The notes below the pieces were generated by a model. The model saw only the letters and a list, made by a program, of their open reading frames with translations. It did not search any database and was not told where the DNA came from. Shown in pieces: positions 1-8,736 of a DNA stretch of 64,000 nucleotides. Origin of the DNA: Niabella aurantiaca DSM 17617 (GTDB taxonomy: Bacteria > Bacteroidota > Bacteroidia > Chitinophagales > Chitinophagaceae); the NCBI RefSeq assembly GCF_000374125.1, contig NZ_KB893628.1, positions 140,910-204,909 on the forward strand. The letters run 5' to 3'. The position numbers and the translations under genes are program-made. The stretch's first letter is position 1. Each line of letters opens with the position of its first letter.

Positions 1-93
1 CTCCGATATACGGTACGAAGGAATGATATTTATTTGTCATTCTGTTTTGCCGGTCCGGCATTCTCTTTTAATTTTACATTCTGTATTAGGAAT

Positions 94-166
94 GCCATCC
101 TAGCTCAGTTGGTAGAGCAGCTGTTTCGTAAATAGCAGGTCGTGGGTTCGAGTCCCATGGTTGGCT
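94..166 (+). tRNA. tRNA-Thr (anticodon CGT)
   Basis: A complete 73-base cloverleaf can be folded: acceptor arms GCCATCC and GGTTGGC, D-arm GCTC/GAGC, anticodon stem GCTGT/ATAGC with loop TTCGTAA (anticodon CGT, reading ACG), and T-arm GTGGG/CCCAT with loop TTCGAGT. The acceptor stem has one T-T mismatch at the fifth pair. CCA is not encoded. It stands alone with no adjacent rRNA. Confidence 0.9.
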
Positions 167-358
167 CATAAGATGTACAGCAGGCAACAGTCTGCTGATC
201 TATGGCAGATCCGGACAGTAAAAAATGGATCGGTGCTTTTGAGGATATTGGATCTCCTGCAGATCAAACACAGAAACCCACACACGCATCAGCGAAAACG
301 ACCCCATAATCACTAAAAAATCACCCGCAGATCGCTGCATATAGTTGCCAGACCCGCA

Positions 359-3300
359 TTATTTAAAATTTCTCGACGGGAACAATTCCCCTTGTACTGC
401 TTTTTGCACGATATCCTTTTCCTTTCCGGAAGGAGGGGTTACGCCCATATAGGAGGTTACCGGAAGCCGGAGCCCGGGCGCGCCCGGTGTGCCGGCCTCT
501 TTCAACAGTGCATTCATATTATAACAGCGCTGTACCACAATATGGATCACTTCGCCTTCTTTCTGTAATTTTCCGGATACCATCAGCAGCTTTGCCTGCA
601 GGATCTCCCTGCGGTATTGCTCAAATACCCGGTGAAAGACCACCAGGTTGGCAATGCCTGTTTCATCCTCCACTGTAATAAAACAAATCCCCGTTGCCGT
701 TTGTGGCCGCTGCCGTACCAATACCAATCCGGCCACACGTACAAAACTGCCGGCCGGCCACTGCTCCAGCATGCGGGCAGGCGCAACATTCCGTTGCTGC
801 AACTGCGGACGTGTAAAGCTTACCGGATGTGCTTTCAAAGACAAAGTGGTACTGCTATAATCCTGCAGCACCTGCTCCGCCGGGCTCAGCTCCGGCAGCT
901 GCACGGCGGGTTCCGTTGCACTCTCAGAAGGCTGCCCCTCAAATGCCCCGGTGGGTTTGTCTGCCAGGGCCGCTACTTCCCAAAGGGCCTGCCGGCGGTC
1001 CAGCCCCAGCGAGCGGAAGGCATCGGCATCTGCAAGATGTTCCAGCGCCGTTTGCGATATTCCTGCATCCGATAACTGAACAATACTGCAGTAGGGATTT
1101 GTTCTCTTTTCGATCAGCAACTGCATTTCTTCCTCCTTCAGCCCCTTCACCTGCCGGAATCCCAGCCGTACCGGGCAATACCGCCCGTTTTTCCCCTCAA
1201 GGGTATTGTCCCAACAGGAGTGGTTCACATCGGCGGGAAGTACTTCCACACCGTGCTTCCGGGCATCGATCACGATCTGTGCCGGACGGTAAAAACCCAT
1301 GGGCTGACTGTTGAGCAAGGCACAGCAAAAAACATCCGGGTAATGATACTTGATCCAGGAGGAGATATATACCAGCAGGGCAAAACTGGCGGCATGACTT
1401 TCCGGGAAACCATAGCTTCCAAATCCTTCCAGCTGTTTAAATACCCGCTCAGCAAAGTCCTTTTCATACCCCTTTTTCACCATGCCGTCTACCAGTTTGG
1501 TACGCCATCTTGTTACCTGGCCCGAAGCTTTAAAGGTAGCCATGCTCCGGCGCAGGCCATCTGCTTCCGCGGGTGTAAATCCGGCCCCAACAATAGCGAT
1601 CTCCATGGCCTGCTCCTGGAAGAGCGGAACACCCCTTGTCCGCTTTAATATCTCTCTTAACTCATTAGAAGGATAGACCTCTTTCTCTTCGCCATTGCGC
1701 CGGCGCAGATAGGGATGCACCATATTGCCCTGTATGGGCCCGGGGCGTACAATGGCCACTTCAATCACCAGGTCGTAAAATTCTTTAGGTCGCAACCGGG
1801 GCAGCATCGACATCTGCGCCCGGCTTTCGATCTGGAATACCCCGATAGTATCGGCCCGGCTGATCATCTTGTATACTTCCGGATCACCTTGTGGAACAGT
1901 AGCCAGCGTCAGCGCAAGCCCATGATGATTTTTGATCCCGTCAAATCCTTTGCGGAGGCAGGTGAGCATCCCCAGGGCCAGCACATCTACTTTTAAGAAT
2001 TTAAGCGCTTCGATATCTTCTTTATTCCATTCGATACAGGTGCGGCCTTCCATACGCGCATTCAGGATCGGGCAGAGGTCTGATAATTTATCCTGCGTGA
2101 TCACAAAGCCCCCGGTATGCTGCCCCAGCTGCCGGGGGAAACCGATGTATTGCCGGGTGAGCTCCAGCGTTTTCAACAGATGCGGGTCATGTGCGGTAAA
2201 CCCTCCGCTCGACTTCCACTTTCCCTCTGCCCAGTCCTGTGTAAATTCATACTCCGATTTTGCCAGGTGGTCCACCGCATCGGCCGATAATCCCATCACC
2301 TTGGCCACATCCCGCACTGCACCCTTCCAGTGCACCTGCGTTACAGTGGCCACAATGCCCGCCCGGTCGCGCCCGTACTTGTCATAAATATATTGCATCA
2401 CTTCCTCGCGCCGCTCATGCTCAAAATCTACATCAATATCCGGTGGTTCATCCCTTTCATCCGACATAAAGCGGGCAAAGAGCAGTTTAATTTCCGCCGG
2501 GTTCACCGACGTAATGCCCAGGCAATAGCAAACCACCGAGTTGGCCGCAGAGCCCCGGCCCTGGCAAAGGATCTCCCTGCTGCGTGCAAAACGTACCAGG
2601 TCATAAACAGTCAGGAAATAGGGCGCATAATTTTTACGCGCCATAAATGCCAGTTCTTCCTTAATAGCAATGTGGATCTCTTCCCGTTTCTCCGGCATCA
2701 TCTCAGCTTTGTCAAATTTTTCCTTTGCGCCCTTCCAAACCAGGTATTCCAGCTCCTGCTGCGGTGTGCGCCCCTCCGTCGTAAGTTCTTCGGGGTATAC
2801 ATAGCTGAGCATCCCCAGGGAGAACTGACAGGCTGCCGCTATTTCCTGTGTACGGGCGATCGCATCGGGATACTGCCGGAACAAGCGCTGCATTTCCTTT
2901 TCATCCTTCAAATGCCGCTCTGCGTTCTGGCAGAGCCGGTAACCGGCCGTTTGTATGGTACATTTTTCGCGGATGCAGGTCAGCACATCCTGCAATTCCC
3001 TTCCTGCCGCTTCATGATAATGCACATCATTGGTGGCTACCATCGGAACACCGTACCGTTCCGCCAGTTGCGCCAGCCTGAACAGTTTCTTCGCGTCATT
3101 GCCCTGGTAGGTACATACCGCCCCCAGGTACAGTTGCTGTCCCAACGCTTTCCTGTATTCCTTTACGGCATCTTTAAATCCCTGGTCCAGGTCAAAGGAT
3201 GCATTTAATTCCGGCGGAGGCACCACAATAAACTTCATGCCTTTTGCATACCGGTACACATCGGCCTTATACAACACAGATTTTCCTTTCTCCGTACGCA

Positions 3301-3589
3301 GGTTCCCTTCCGTTAACAAAGCCGATAGCCGGCTGTATGCCTCCTTATCGGTTGGATAGGTCAACAGGCTGGGACCATCCGCAAGGTCCAGCCGGCAGGC
3401 AGGTATGATCCGCAGGGCCGTGTTCTTTGCCGCAGCATAAGCACGTACCACTCCTGCCAGGGTATTGCGGTCGGTGATGGCAAGGGCCGTATACTTCAGT
3501 TCAATAGCCTGTTTTACCAGCTCCTCGGGATGCGATCCGCCCCGCAGAAAACTAAAGTTGGTCGTAACCTGTAATTCGGTGTAGTGCAT
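359..3589 (-). CDS. dnaE2: Error-prone DNA polymerase III alpha subunit DnaE2 (ImuC)
   Basis: Translesion replicative-type polymerase of 1076 residues, the usual DnaE2 length. The start chosen gives the N-terminus MHYTELQVTTNFSFLRGGSH, the classic DnaE2 PHP-domain start; the reading frame is open for 57 more codons upstream but those overlap imuB. The catalytic acidic motifs are visible as PPDIDVDFEHER (about residue 383) and KVDVLALG (about 533). A C-terminal OB fold lies near residue 960 (VRVAGLVLVRQRPQ). It is the last gene of imuA-imuB-dnaE2, 10 bases after imuB. In this family the polymerase extends past lesions together with ImuA and ImuB and is usually DNA-damage inducible. Confidence 0.96.
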   Translation of the reverse strand: MHYTELQVTTNFSFLRGGSHPEELVKQAIELKYTALAITDRNTLAGVVRAYAAAKNTALRIIPACRLDLADGPSLLTYPTDKEAYSRLSALLTEGNLRTEKGKSVLYKADVYRYAKGMKFIVVPPPELNASFDLDQGFKDAVKEYRKALGQQLYLGAVCTYQGNDAKKLFRLAQLAERYGVPMVATNDVHYHEAAGRELQDVLTCIREKCTIQTAGYRLCQNAERHLKDEKEMQRLFRQYPDAIARTQEIAAACQFSLGMLSYVYPEELTTEGRTPQQELEYLVWKGAKEKFDKAEMMPEKREEIHIAIKEELAFMARKNYAPYFLTVYDLVRFARSREILCQGRGSAANSVVCYCLGITSVNPAEIKLLFARFMSDERDEPPDIDVDFEHERREEVMQYIYDKYGRDRAGIVATVTQVHWKGAVRDVAKVMGLSADAVDHLAKSEYEFTQDWAEGKWKSSGGFTAHDPHLLKTLELTRQYIGFPRQLGQHTGGFVITQDKLSDLCPILNARMEGRTCIEWNKEDIEALKFLKVDVLALGMLTCLRKGFDGIKNHHGLALTLATVPQGDPEVYKMISRADTIGVFQIESRAQMSMLPRLRPKEFYDLVIEVAIVRPGPIQGNMVHPYLRRRNGEEKEVYPSNELREILKRTRGVPLFQEQAMEIAIVGAGFTPAEADGLRRSMATFKASGQVTRWRTKLVDGMVKKGYEKDFAERVFKQLEGFGSYGFPESHAASFALLVYISSWIKYHYPDVFCCALLNSQPMGFYRPAQIVIDARKHGVEVLPADVNHSCWDNTLEGKNGRYCPVRLGFRQVKGLKEEEMQLLIEKRTNPYCSIVQLSDAGISQTALEHLADADAFRSLGLDRRQALWEVAALADKPTGAFEGQPSESATEPAVQLPELSPAEQVLQDYSSTTLSLKAHPVSFTRPQLQQRNVAPARMLEQWPAGSFVRVAGLVLVRQRPQTATGICFITVEDETGIANLVVFHRVFEQYRREILQAKLLMVSGKLQKEGEVIHIVVQRCYNMNALLKEAGTPGAPGLRLPVTSYMGVTPPSGKEKDIVQKAVQGELFPSRNFK

Positions 3590-3599
3590 CAATGTCTTT

Positions 3600-5096
3600 T
3601 TATGCAAAGAATCCGTGAAGAAACCATTGTGGTTTTTCCGCTCCGTAATGACCTGCCCGGAACAGCCAGTACCGGCTGCCTTCCTCATCTTCCACCACAT
3701 AGTAATCGCGTACCTGGTTCTGCTCCAGCCACCATTCCTGTTCAATACGTTCCGGGCCATCTGCTTTTGCTATGTTGTGCACCTTTCCCCGGTAGCGGAA
3801 GAGGAGGGGCGGATAATCCGGTATCGGTGCTGCAACAATGACCGGTTCGGGTTTTGGCAACAGGTATACCGGCCGTGGCCGGTCGCTGCGCCAGGCGGTT
3901 ACGGCTTTTTCAAACAGGCCTGCCGGCATAAAAGAGCGTTCGGGCCAGTAATGTTCGGCCGGCAGGTACCGCTTTATGGCGGCATCTCCCATCCGGCCGG
4001 CGATCCGGTCCAGCAAACCCGCCAGCTCCGTACCGGTATCTGTGCCCCCCAGGGTATTCCAGATAGCTTCCTGCCGGCCCGAAAGCGCTTCCACAGCCGG
4101 GGCCTCCAGCGTAAACATTTCTATGCCCATCCCCGGGACTATTGTTGTGATCTTCGGTTCAAACAGCTTCAGCAGATGCGCCGTATTGCGTACCGGCCGG
4201 TTGGTACCAATAAAAATTTCCTGTGATCCTCCATCCACGGTATCGATCTTAAAAACAGCAGAGCGTAATCCCTTGCCAGCCTGCTGAAGGCCGTGGCAAA
4301 GCTGTTGCAGCAACGTTTCCAATGCAATATCAATGGCCGTCCGGGTATGCACCGGCTCTGCACAGGGTAGCTGTTCTCTGAAAACGGGCGCAGGCTGCAG
4401 GGGTAGGGGTCGCTCCTGTAAATGGCCCAGCGCCTGTGCGATGCGTGTTAACAGCTCCTGCCCGAAACGCCGGCGTAAAACCGTCGCGGGCATCGAAATA
4501 AAGCTGCCGATATGGTTAAAACCCAGCTTTTGCAGCCGCTCCTGCACCGGCGGTTCCAGGCGCAGCGCTGCAGGTGGCAGCAGTTGCAACGCCTCCTGTT
4601 GCTGTTGCGGGGCCACTATCAGATCCTTTCCTCCAAAACGGGCCATTGCCCATGCTGCACCCACCGTATCGGCAATGGCTGCCCTTGAGTGGTAGCCGTT
4701 TTTCTTTAATGATCCGGTAATGGCATCCAGGTAGGGCGGCTCTCCACCCCATAAATGCGGACAGCCGCTGATGTCCAACACGATCCCCTCCGGCGGGTCT
4801 GCCGAAGCAACAGGCGTAAAACGGAGACACCACTCAGCCAGCCCTTTCAGCAGCCGCTCTTCGGTTGCCGGTTTGTAATGGAACAACCGCAGTTCCGGAA
4901 GCATGGCGCTTGCATCGGCCGCTACCATGCCGCGTACGATCCCTTTTTTTACGGCCAGCGGGCCGGCGGCCTTTACCACCAGCCGGCCCCGCTCCGGTAC
5001 CACTACAATAAAAGGGATCTTCCCCAGCTCCGGCCGGAGACGCAATAACCTGTCTGAAAGAAGCGCAGGCAACCATATGGATAAATACCGGCCCAT
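3600..5096 (-). CDS. imuB: ImuB, Y-family polymerase-like mutasome protein
   Basis: 498 residues. The N-terminus (MGRYLSIWLPALLSDRL) matches the Y-family fold, and the palm segment VLDISGCPHLWGGE is the ImuB form of the Y-family D-x-S-G signature. Family members lack polymerase activity and act as a hub joining the beta clamp, ImuA and DnaE2; inactivity here is inferred from the family. It begins one base after the imuA stop codon and ends 10 bases before dnaE2, so the three are almost certainly one transcript. Confidence 0.93.
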   Translation of the reverse strand: MGRYLSIWLPALLSDRLLRLRPELGKIPFIVVVPERGRLVVKAAGPLAVKKGIVRGMVAADASAMLPELRLFHYKPATEERLLKGLAEWCLRFTPVASADPPEGIVLDISGCPHLWGGEPPYLDAITGSLKKNGYHSRAAIADTVGAAWAMARFGGKDLIVAPQQQQEALQLLPPAALRLEPPVQERLQKLGFNHIGSFISMPATVLRRRFGQELLTRIAQALGHLQERPLPLQPAPVFREQLPCAEPVHTRTAIDIALETLLQQLCHGLQQAGKGLRSAVFKIDTVDGGSQEIFIGTNRPVRNTAHLLKLFEPKITTIVPGMGIEMFTLEAPAVEALSGRQEAIWNTLGGTDTGTELAGLLDRIAGRMGDAAIKRYLPAEHYWPERSFMPAGLFEKAVTAWRSDRPRPVYLLPKPEPVIVAAPIPDYPPLLFRYRGKVHNIAKADGPERIEQEWWLEQNQVRDYYVVEDEEGSRYWLFRAGHYGAEKPQWFLHGFFA

Positions 5097-5097
5097 C

Positions 5098-5832
5098 CTA
5101 TACTGCTTTTTTAACAGGAATGGTTATTTCAGGAGCATGGTCTGTACGCACGCAGAATCCCTGGTGCGTCCACTGCACCCGCCAGACACCGGGTTTTCCG
5201 TTGCGTATTTTACATAGTTCCACGTTCCAGCCCGGAAAGCCCACGCCCGGCAGACCCTCCGGAGGGTCACTGGTAAGGGGGCTGATCCGCCAGCGGGATA
5301 CACAGGCCAGGTTTCCTGTTATGCAATTGGTCCGGTGATGGATAAAACCGGTAACCCGGCTTTTTTCTACAGCCAGCTGCAGCCGGCGCGATGCGGTAAA
5401 GGTCAGTTCGCGCACTTCTCCCACAACAGCGGCAAGGCTTTCGCATTTGAGCCCCTCCTCAATGGTCCAAAGCGCTTTCCGGTTATCCGGCGCTTCCACA
5501 AAAATGACCTGGTCCGGCACTACGCCAAAGCTGCTCAACGCCGGTGGAAAAATATTCCGGTGCCCGCTTACCCAAAGACAGGAACCGCCCCGAAGGAGCG
5601 TGCCCAATATCCCGGCTATAAAACCGGCAGTGGCCGCAGCTTCTTCCGCTGTGCTACTAAGTAATTCATGCACAGCACCTACGGGAAATGCCCCGTGTGG
5701 AAACGATTGATTGATGATGCCCAGACCGGGATCCGGGAGCGCTGCATCCAGCGGAGCACGCAATCCCTGCAACTGCAGCAGCTCCTCCTGCAGTTGCTGA
5801 AACCGGATCTTATTGAACAGCGTCTTTGTCAT
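5098..5832 (-). CDS. imuA: ImuA, RecA-like mutasome accessory protein
   Basis: 244 residues with the ImuA pattern: a leading helical segment, FPHGAFPVGAVHELLS, then a RecA/SulA-like core (GGSCLWVSGHRNIFPPAL). Ends KKAV. First gene of the imuA-imuB-dnaE2 operon. No LexA or S24-type repressor gene lies next to it, although two inverted repeats sit just upstream (5873-5910). ImuA is thought to bind RecA and ImuB; that is family knowledge, not visible here. Confidence 0.9.
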   Translation of the reverse strand: MTKTLFNKIRFQQLQEELLQLQGLRAPLDAALPDPGLGIINQSFPHGAFPVGAVHELLSSTAEEAAATAGFIAGILGTLLRGGSCLWVSGHRNIFPPALSSFGVVPDQVIFVEAPDNRKALWTIEEGLKCESLAAVVGEVRELTFTASRRLQLAVEKSRVTGFIHHRTNCITGNLACVSRWRISPLTSDPPEGLPGVGFPGWNVELCKIRNGKPGVWRVQWTHQGFCVRTDHAPEITIPVKKAV

Positions 5833-5872
5833 AACCGAGCTGCGGGCAGCTACTGCTAAGGTACATCAAAAT

Positions 5873-5910
5873 ACTAATATATTTAGTAAGTGGTTGCTAA
5901 ATATATTTGC
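5873..5910. promoter_or_regulatory. Tandem inverted repeats upstream of imuA (candidate damage-response operator)
   Basis: ACTAATATATTTAGT (5873-5887) and GCTAAATATATTTGC (5896-5910) have the same half-site pattern (CTAA...TT.G) and start 23 bases apart, about two helical turns. The nearer one is 41 bases from the imuA start. The position and symmetry suit a repressor site controlling the mutasome operon. Which protein binds is unknown. Confidence 0.5.
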
Positions 5911-5975
5911 TGTTGCTTTGGGGTAACATTTTTTGCCCCGGATGGATATAATAAAAGAAACCAATATTTAAGACA

Positions 5976-6317
5976 ATGAAAACAAAACTTACCCTTTGCC
6001 TAATCTTATTTGCAGCGCAAACCGGTTTTGCGCAGAGCAATAACTCGCGGATTGCAGCCGGATCCGGAATGCCTTCCCGGATCTCCATGAATGTTACGGT
6101 TCCCAAACAGCAACACCGGACCGCAGCTGCGGACAGCACCCGCAATCCTTTATACGAACAGGGCGGAACTTCAGGGGAGAATCCTTTGTTTGAAGGAATT
6201 ATTCAACCGGCACAACACAAAGGCAACCAGCCGAAAAACAGGAAGAATCCTATAAAAAGAGCGCCGGCCGAAAAACGTCACAGCGGCTTAAGAGATGTGG
6301 TAAAGACACAGGTATAG
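5976..6317 (+). CDS. Small secreted hypothetical protein
   Basis: 113 residues, not recognised. It opens with a good Sec signal peptide (MKTKLTLCLILFAAQTGFAQ, cleavage probably after the AQ) and continues as a polar, Pro/Asn/Lys-rich chain with no predicted membrane segment and a basic C-terminus. It is divergent from imuA and its 3' end lies 7 bases from the convergent pirin gene. Probably periplasmic or exported; function unknown. Confidence 0.6.
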   Translation: MKTKLTLCLILFAAQTGFAQSNNSRIAAGSGMPSRISMNVTVPKQQHRTAAADSTRNPLYEQGGTSGENPLFEGIIQPAQHKGNQPKNRKNPIKRAPAEKRHSGLRDVVKTQV

Positions 6318-6324
6318 CTGCAGC

Positions 6325-7197
6325 TTACAGCAAGATCCGTTGCGCGGCCGGAACGGTTGCAATATGCGGCATCCGGCCGGCCCGGTATTGACGGTACAGT
6401 CCGGGGATCGCATCCGCACTGTCTGCAATAAACGGGCCATGCGCCACGATCTTCTCATGTAACGGCGCTCCGGCATAAAGTACCAGCCGTGCTTTTCCTT
6501 CCTTTGCAGCGATCTTTAATGTGCTGGGCGCGGCCTCTTCAAACAGGTCCAGCCATCCCACCTGTTTCTTATGCAGCAGCTGCTCATCTGCGCCCGCTAT
6601 AATCGCACCTTCCAGCATATACACAAATGTGTTGTATTGCGCCGGAATATCCAGTAATGCGGTGGCACCTGCTTCCAGCGAAATATCGGCCACGATCAGC
6701 GGCACATAATTGTGCACCGGCGCTGTAAGCCCGTTCAGCGAACCGCTGTACAACCGGATATGCACACCCTTCTTATCGAGTACCGGTACATGGTTCAGCG
6801 GCAGGTCCTGAACCCTGGGGGCAGCATTCCTGTTCTTGCGGGGCAGGTTCAGCCACAGCTGCAGGAGCCGCAGCCGCAGAGGCCGGTCAATAGTTTCCGT
6901 GTGTACCACACCACTGCCTGCAGTCATCAGCTGAAAATCCCCACTGTGCATTTTGTAGGCCTCATCACCGATCTCTCCTTCCAGGAGCAGCGACACGGTT
7001 TCAAAGCCTGCGTGCGGATGTGCTCCACCCGAGGGGTTGGTATCCTTCTTATCCAGTACATCATCCATCAGGAAGATAAAGGGATCGGAAGCTGTAAAAT
7101 CAGCCCCTACCAGCTGTCGGGCCATATGTCCCGCGCCCAGAAACCCCGGGCGGGCCTCCGGGGTTTCTGTTCTTATGATCTTTCTTTCGGTTTTCAT
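6325..7197 (-). CDS. Pirin family protein
   Basis: 290 residues, a bicupin of the pirin family. The N-terminal cupin carries the metal-binding pattern with GGAHPHAGFETVS and GSGVVHTE, giving the His/His/His/Glu set. Pirins include quercetin 2,3-dioxygenases and redox-sensing cofactors; the substrate cannot be told from sequence. An ATG at 7197 is preferred to the GTG one codon earlier. It follows yceI by 11 bases on the same strand, so the two are probably cotranscribed under the HxlR-type regulator encoded divergently. Confidence 0.9.
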   Translation of the reverse strand: MKTERKIIRTETPEARPGFLGAGHMARQLVGADFTASDPFIFLMDDVLDKKDTNPSGGAHPHAGFETVSLLLEGEIGDEAYKMHSGDFQLMTAGSGVVHTETIDRPLRLRLLQLWLNLPRKNRNAAPRVQDLPLNHVPVLDKKGVHIRLYSGSLNGLTAPVHNYVPLIVADISLEAGATALLDIPAQYNTFVYMLEGAIIAGADEQLLHKKQVGWLDLFEEAAPSTLKIAAKEGKARLVLYAGAPLHEKIVAHGPFIADSADAIPGLYRQYRAGRMPHIATVPAAQRILL

Positions 7198-7208
7198 CAC
7201 AGGGTCTT

Positions 7209-7757
7209 TTATGCAGGAACAGCTACAGCCTGTTTTACCAGCTCCAGCTCACTCTGGATCTTCACTTCTTCACCCAAAGCAATGCCGCCCGTTTCCAATA
7301 CGGAATTGAAATTGATGCCCCACTGGCTGCGCTCTATTTTACCCGTTACAAAGAAACCGGCCCGTTCGCCGCCCCAGGGATCTTTTGTTGTGCCATTGTG
7401 CTCCACTTTCAGCTGCACCGGGTGGGAAATCCCTTTGAGGGTCAGATTCCCTTTTAATGTAAAGGTATCCGCATCCTCCTGTGTGATGTCCGTAGAAACA
7501 AAAGTCAGTTCGGGATAGGTTTCTGCTTCAAAAAAATCCGCATTGCGCAGGTGCGCGTCCCGCTGTTCATTATTGGTTGATACGGAATCCATGCGGGCCG
7601 TAAGTCTTACCTGTGCTTTGCTGAAATCATCGCCGGGCGTAGTTACTTCTACCTGAAAATCGCGGAAAGAGCCCGTTACATTGCTGATCATTAAATGCCG
7701 GATCTTAAAACCCAATTCACTGTGCGTAGGATCCGATAGCCATTTTGTTTGTTCCAT
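7209..7757 (-). CDS. YceI family lipid-binding protein (cytoplasmic form)
   Basis: 182 residues with the full YceI pattern: WLSDPTHSELGFKIRHLM at the start, RDAHLRNADFFEAETYPELT in the middle, and a C-terminal WGINFN segment. YceI folds are lipocalin-like barrels that bind isoprenoid-type lipids. No signal peptide is visible, so it should stay in the cytoplasm, as in many Bacteroidota paralogues. First gene of a yceI-pirin pair whose promoter faces the HxlR-type regulator. Confidence 0.93.
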   Translation of the reverse strand: MEQTKWLSDPTHSELGFKIRHLMISNVTGSFRDFQVEVTTPGDDFSKAQVRLTARMDSVSTNNEQRDAHLRNADFFEAETYPELTFVSTDITQEDADTFTLKGNLTLKGISHPVQLKVEHNGTTKDPWGGERAGFFVTGKIERSQWGINFNSVLETGGIALGEEVKIQSELELVKQAVAVPA

Positions 7758-7780
7758 AATTTATTTTTTTGTTTCGGATA

Positions 7781-7788
7781 CAAAGGTA
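7781..7788 (-). promoter_or_regulatory. Promoter -7 element of yceI-pirin
   Basis: On the minus strand this reads TACCTTTG, an exact match to the Bacteroidota TAnnTTTG element, 23 bases upstream of the yceI start codon. No clear -33 TTTG is seen at the usual spacing. Confidence 0.6.
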
Positions 7789-7807
7789 TTGCAGCCTGCT
7801 TACAAAA

Positions 7808-7852
7808 GGTAAGCACTTAACAAAAGGTAAGTACTATACAACGGGTAAGTGC
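7808..7852. promoter_or_regulatory. Three direct repeats GGTAAGyrC at 18-bp spacing (candidate HxlR operator)
   Basis: GGTAAGCAC, GGTAAGTAC and GGTAAGTGC start at 7808, 7826 and 7844, exactly 18 bases apart. The first also forms a small dyad TAAG-CA-CTTA. They fill the space between the two divergent -7 elements (yceI at 7781-7788, hxlR at 7856-7863), where a regulator could control both transcripts. Confidence 0.65.
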
Positions 7853-7855
7853 CCG

Positions 7856-7863
7856 TATCTTTG
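7856..7863 (+). promoter_or_regulatory. Promoter -7 element of the hxlR-type gene
   Basis: TATCTTTG, exact TAnnTTTG match, 20 bases upstream of the ATG at 7884 and immediately next to the third GGTAAG repeat. Confidence 0.6.
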
Positions 7864-7883
7864 CCATAGAAACGCATACCGAT

Positions 7884-8276
7884 ATGGCAAAAATAAATAG
7901 CTGCTCCGCCGATCTTTCGCCTGAGCAATGCAGCGCAAACCTGCTGGCAGTAGGAGATGCGCTGTATGCGATCGGCGGTAAATGGAAGCTCCGGATCATC
8001 ATAGCCCTGAAGTCGGGCAGCAAACGCTTTAATGAGCTGCAACGGTCCATCGGCGGCATCTCGGCCAAAGCACTTGCAGCCGAACTGAAAGACCTGGAGC
8101 TGAATGGCTTTGTACACCGGCGGGTGTTTACCGGCAGCCCTGTAGTGATCAGTTACGCGCTGACCGAATACGCCGGTACCCTGGGCAACGTACTGGATGC
8201 ACTTGCGGCATGGGGATCCATGCACCGCGAAACCATTAAGAAAAGCATGCGAAAAAATAAACGCGTGGCCTTATAA
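7884..8276 (+). CDS. HxlR family winged-helix transcriptional regulator
   Basis: 130 residues. The HxlR-type DNA-binding core is clear: GDALYAIGGKWKLRIIIALK, then GSKRFNELQRSIGGISAKAL and the wing LNGFVHRRVF. The N-terminal region holds two cysteines (residues 7 and 16), which in some HxlR members sense electrophiles or oxidants; that role is inferred. Divergent from yceI-pirin with three evenly spaced repeats between them, so autoregulation and control of that operon are likely. Confidence 0.93.
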   Translation: MAKINSCSADLSPEQCSANLLAVGDALYAIGGKWKLRIIIALKSGSKRFNELQRSIGGISAKALAAELKDLELNGFVHRRVFTGSPVVISYALTEYAGTLGNVLDALAAWGSMHRETIKKSMRKNKRVAL

Positions 8277-8345
8277 GCGCCATCCGGCGCGTCGTTGTTC
8301 TTTTGGACTTATAAACGGGTAGAAGCCCGTTCTTGCCGGATCTTC

Positions 8346-8362
8346 GAGGCTATGCCTCTTTT
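8346..8362 (+). terminator. Hairpin with T-tract after the HxlR gene
   Basis: GAGGC-TAT-GCCTC followed by TTTT. A second possible stem, AACGGG/CCCGTT, lies just before it at 8312-8329. The 5-bp stem is short, so this is a weak intrinsic terminator call. Confidence 0.4.
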
Positions 8363-8691
8363 GCTAAAATGATCGTTGAACCCCGTTTGTTACAGATGGC
8401 GGCTACAACAAAGCCCAAAGTAGCGGCGATAAAAAGCCCGTACCTTTTTGTGACGATAAGGATGCTCCTGAATCATTTCGAAAACAGTTTCTAAGAAGCC
8501 GGATCTTCTTTGCTGCTTTCCTGCCATCAGCAGACGGTGATGCATGCAGGACATTACCGGCCATTTCCACACCATTGCCTGCTCCGCTACTATGAACCAC
8601 CTGATGCCGGTCCGATTAAACCACCAACAGCATTCGTTAAACCAAATACCTTATTGATCAATTGCCGGCGCCAATCGCCCGGAAGGCCTGC
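8363..8691. other. Gene-free stretch
   Basis: No reading frame here has recognisable protein character, and no repeat beyond the hairpin before it was seen. It separates the HxlR gene from the serine hydrolase promoter. Confidence 0.5.
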
Positions 8692-8699
8692 TACTTTTG
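8692..8699 (+). promoter_or_regulatory. Promoter -7 element of the serine hydrolase gene
   Basis: TACTTTTG, exact TAnnTTTG match, 37 bases before the ATG at 8737. Confidence 0.55.
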
Positions 8700-8736
8700 A
8701 CCTGTAAACATTCTGCAACTCTTAACACAAAACAAA

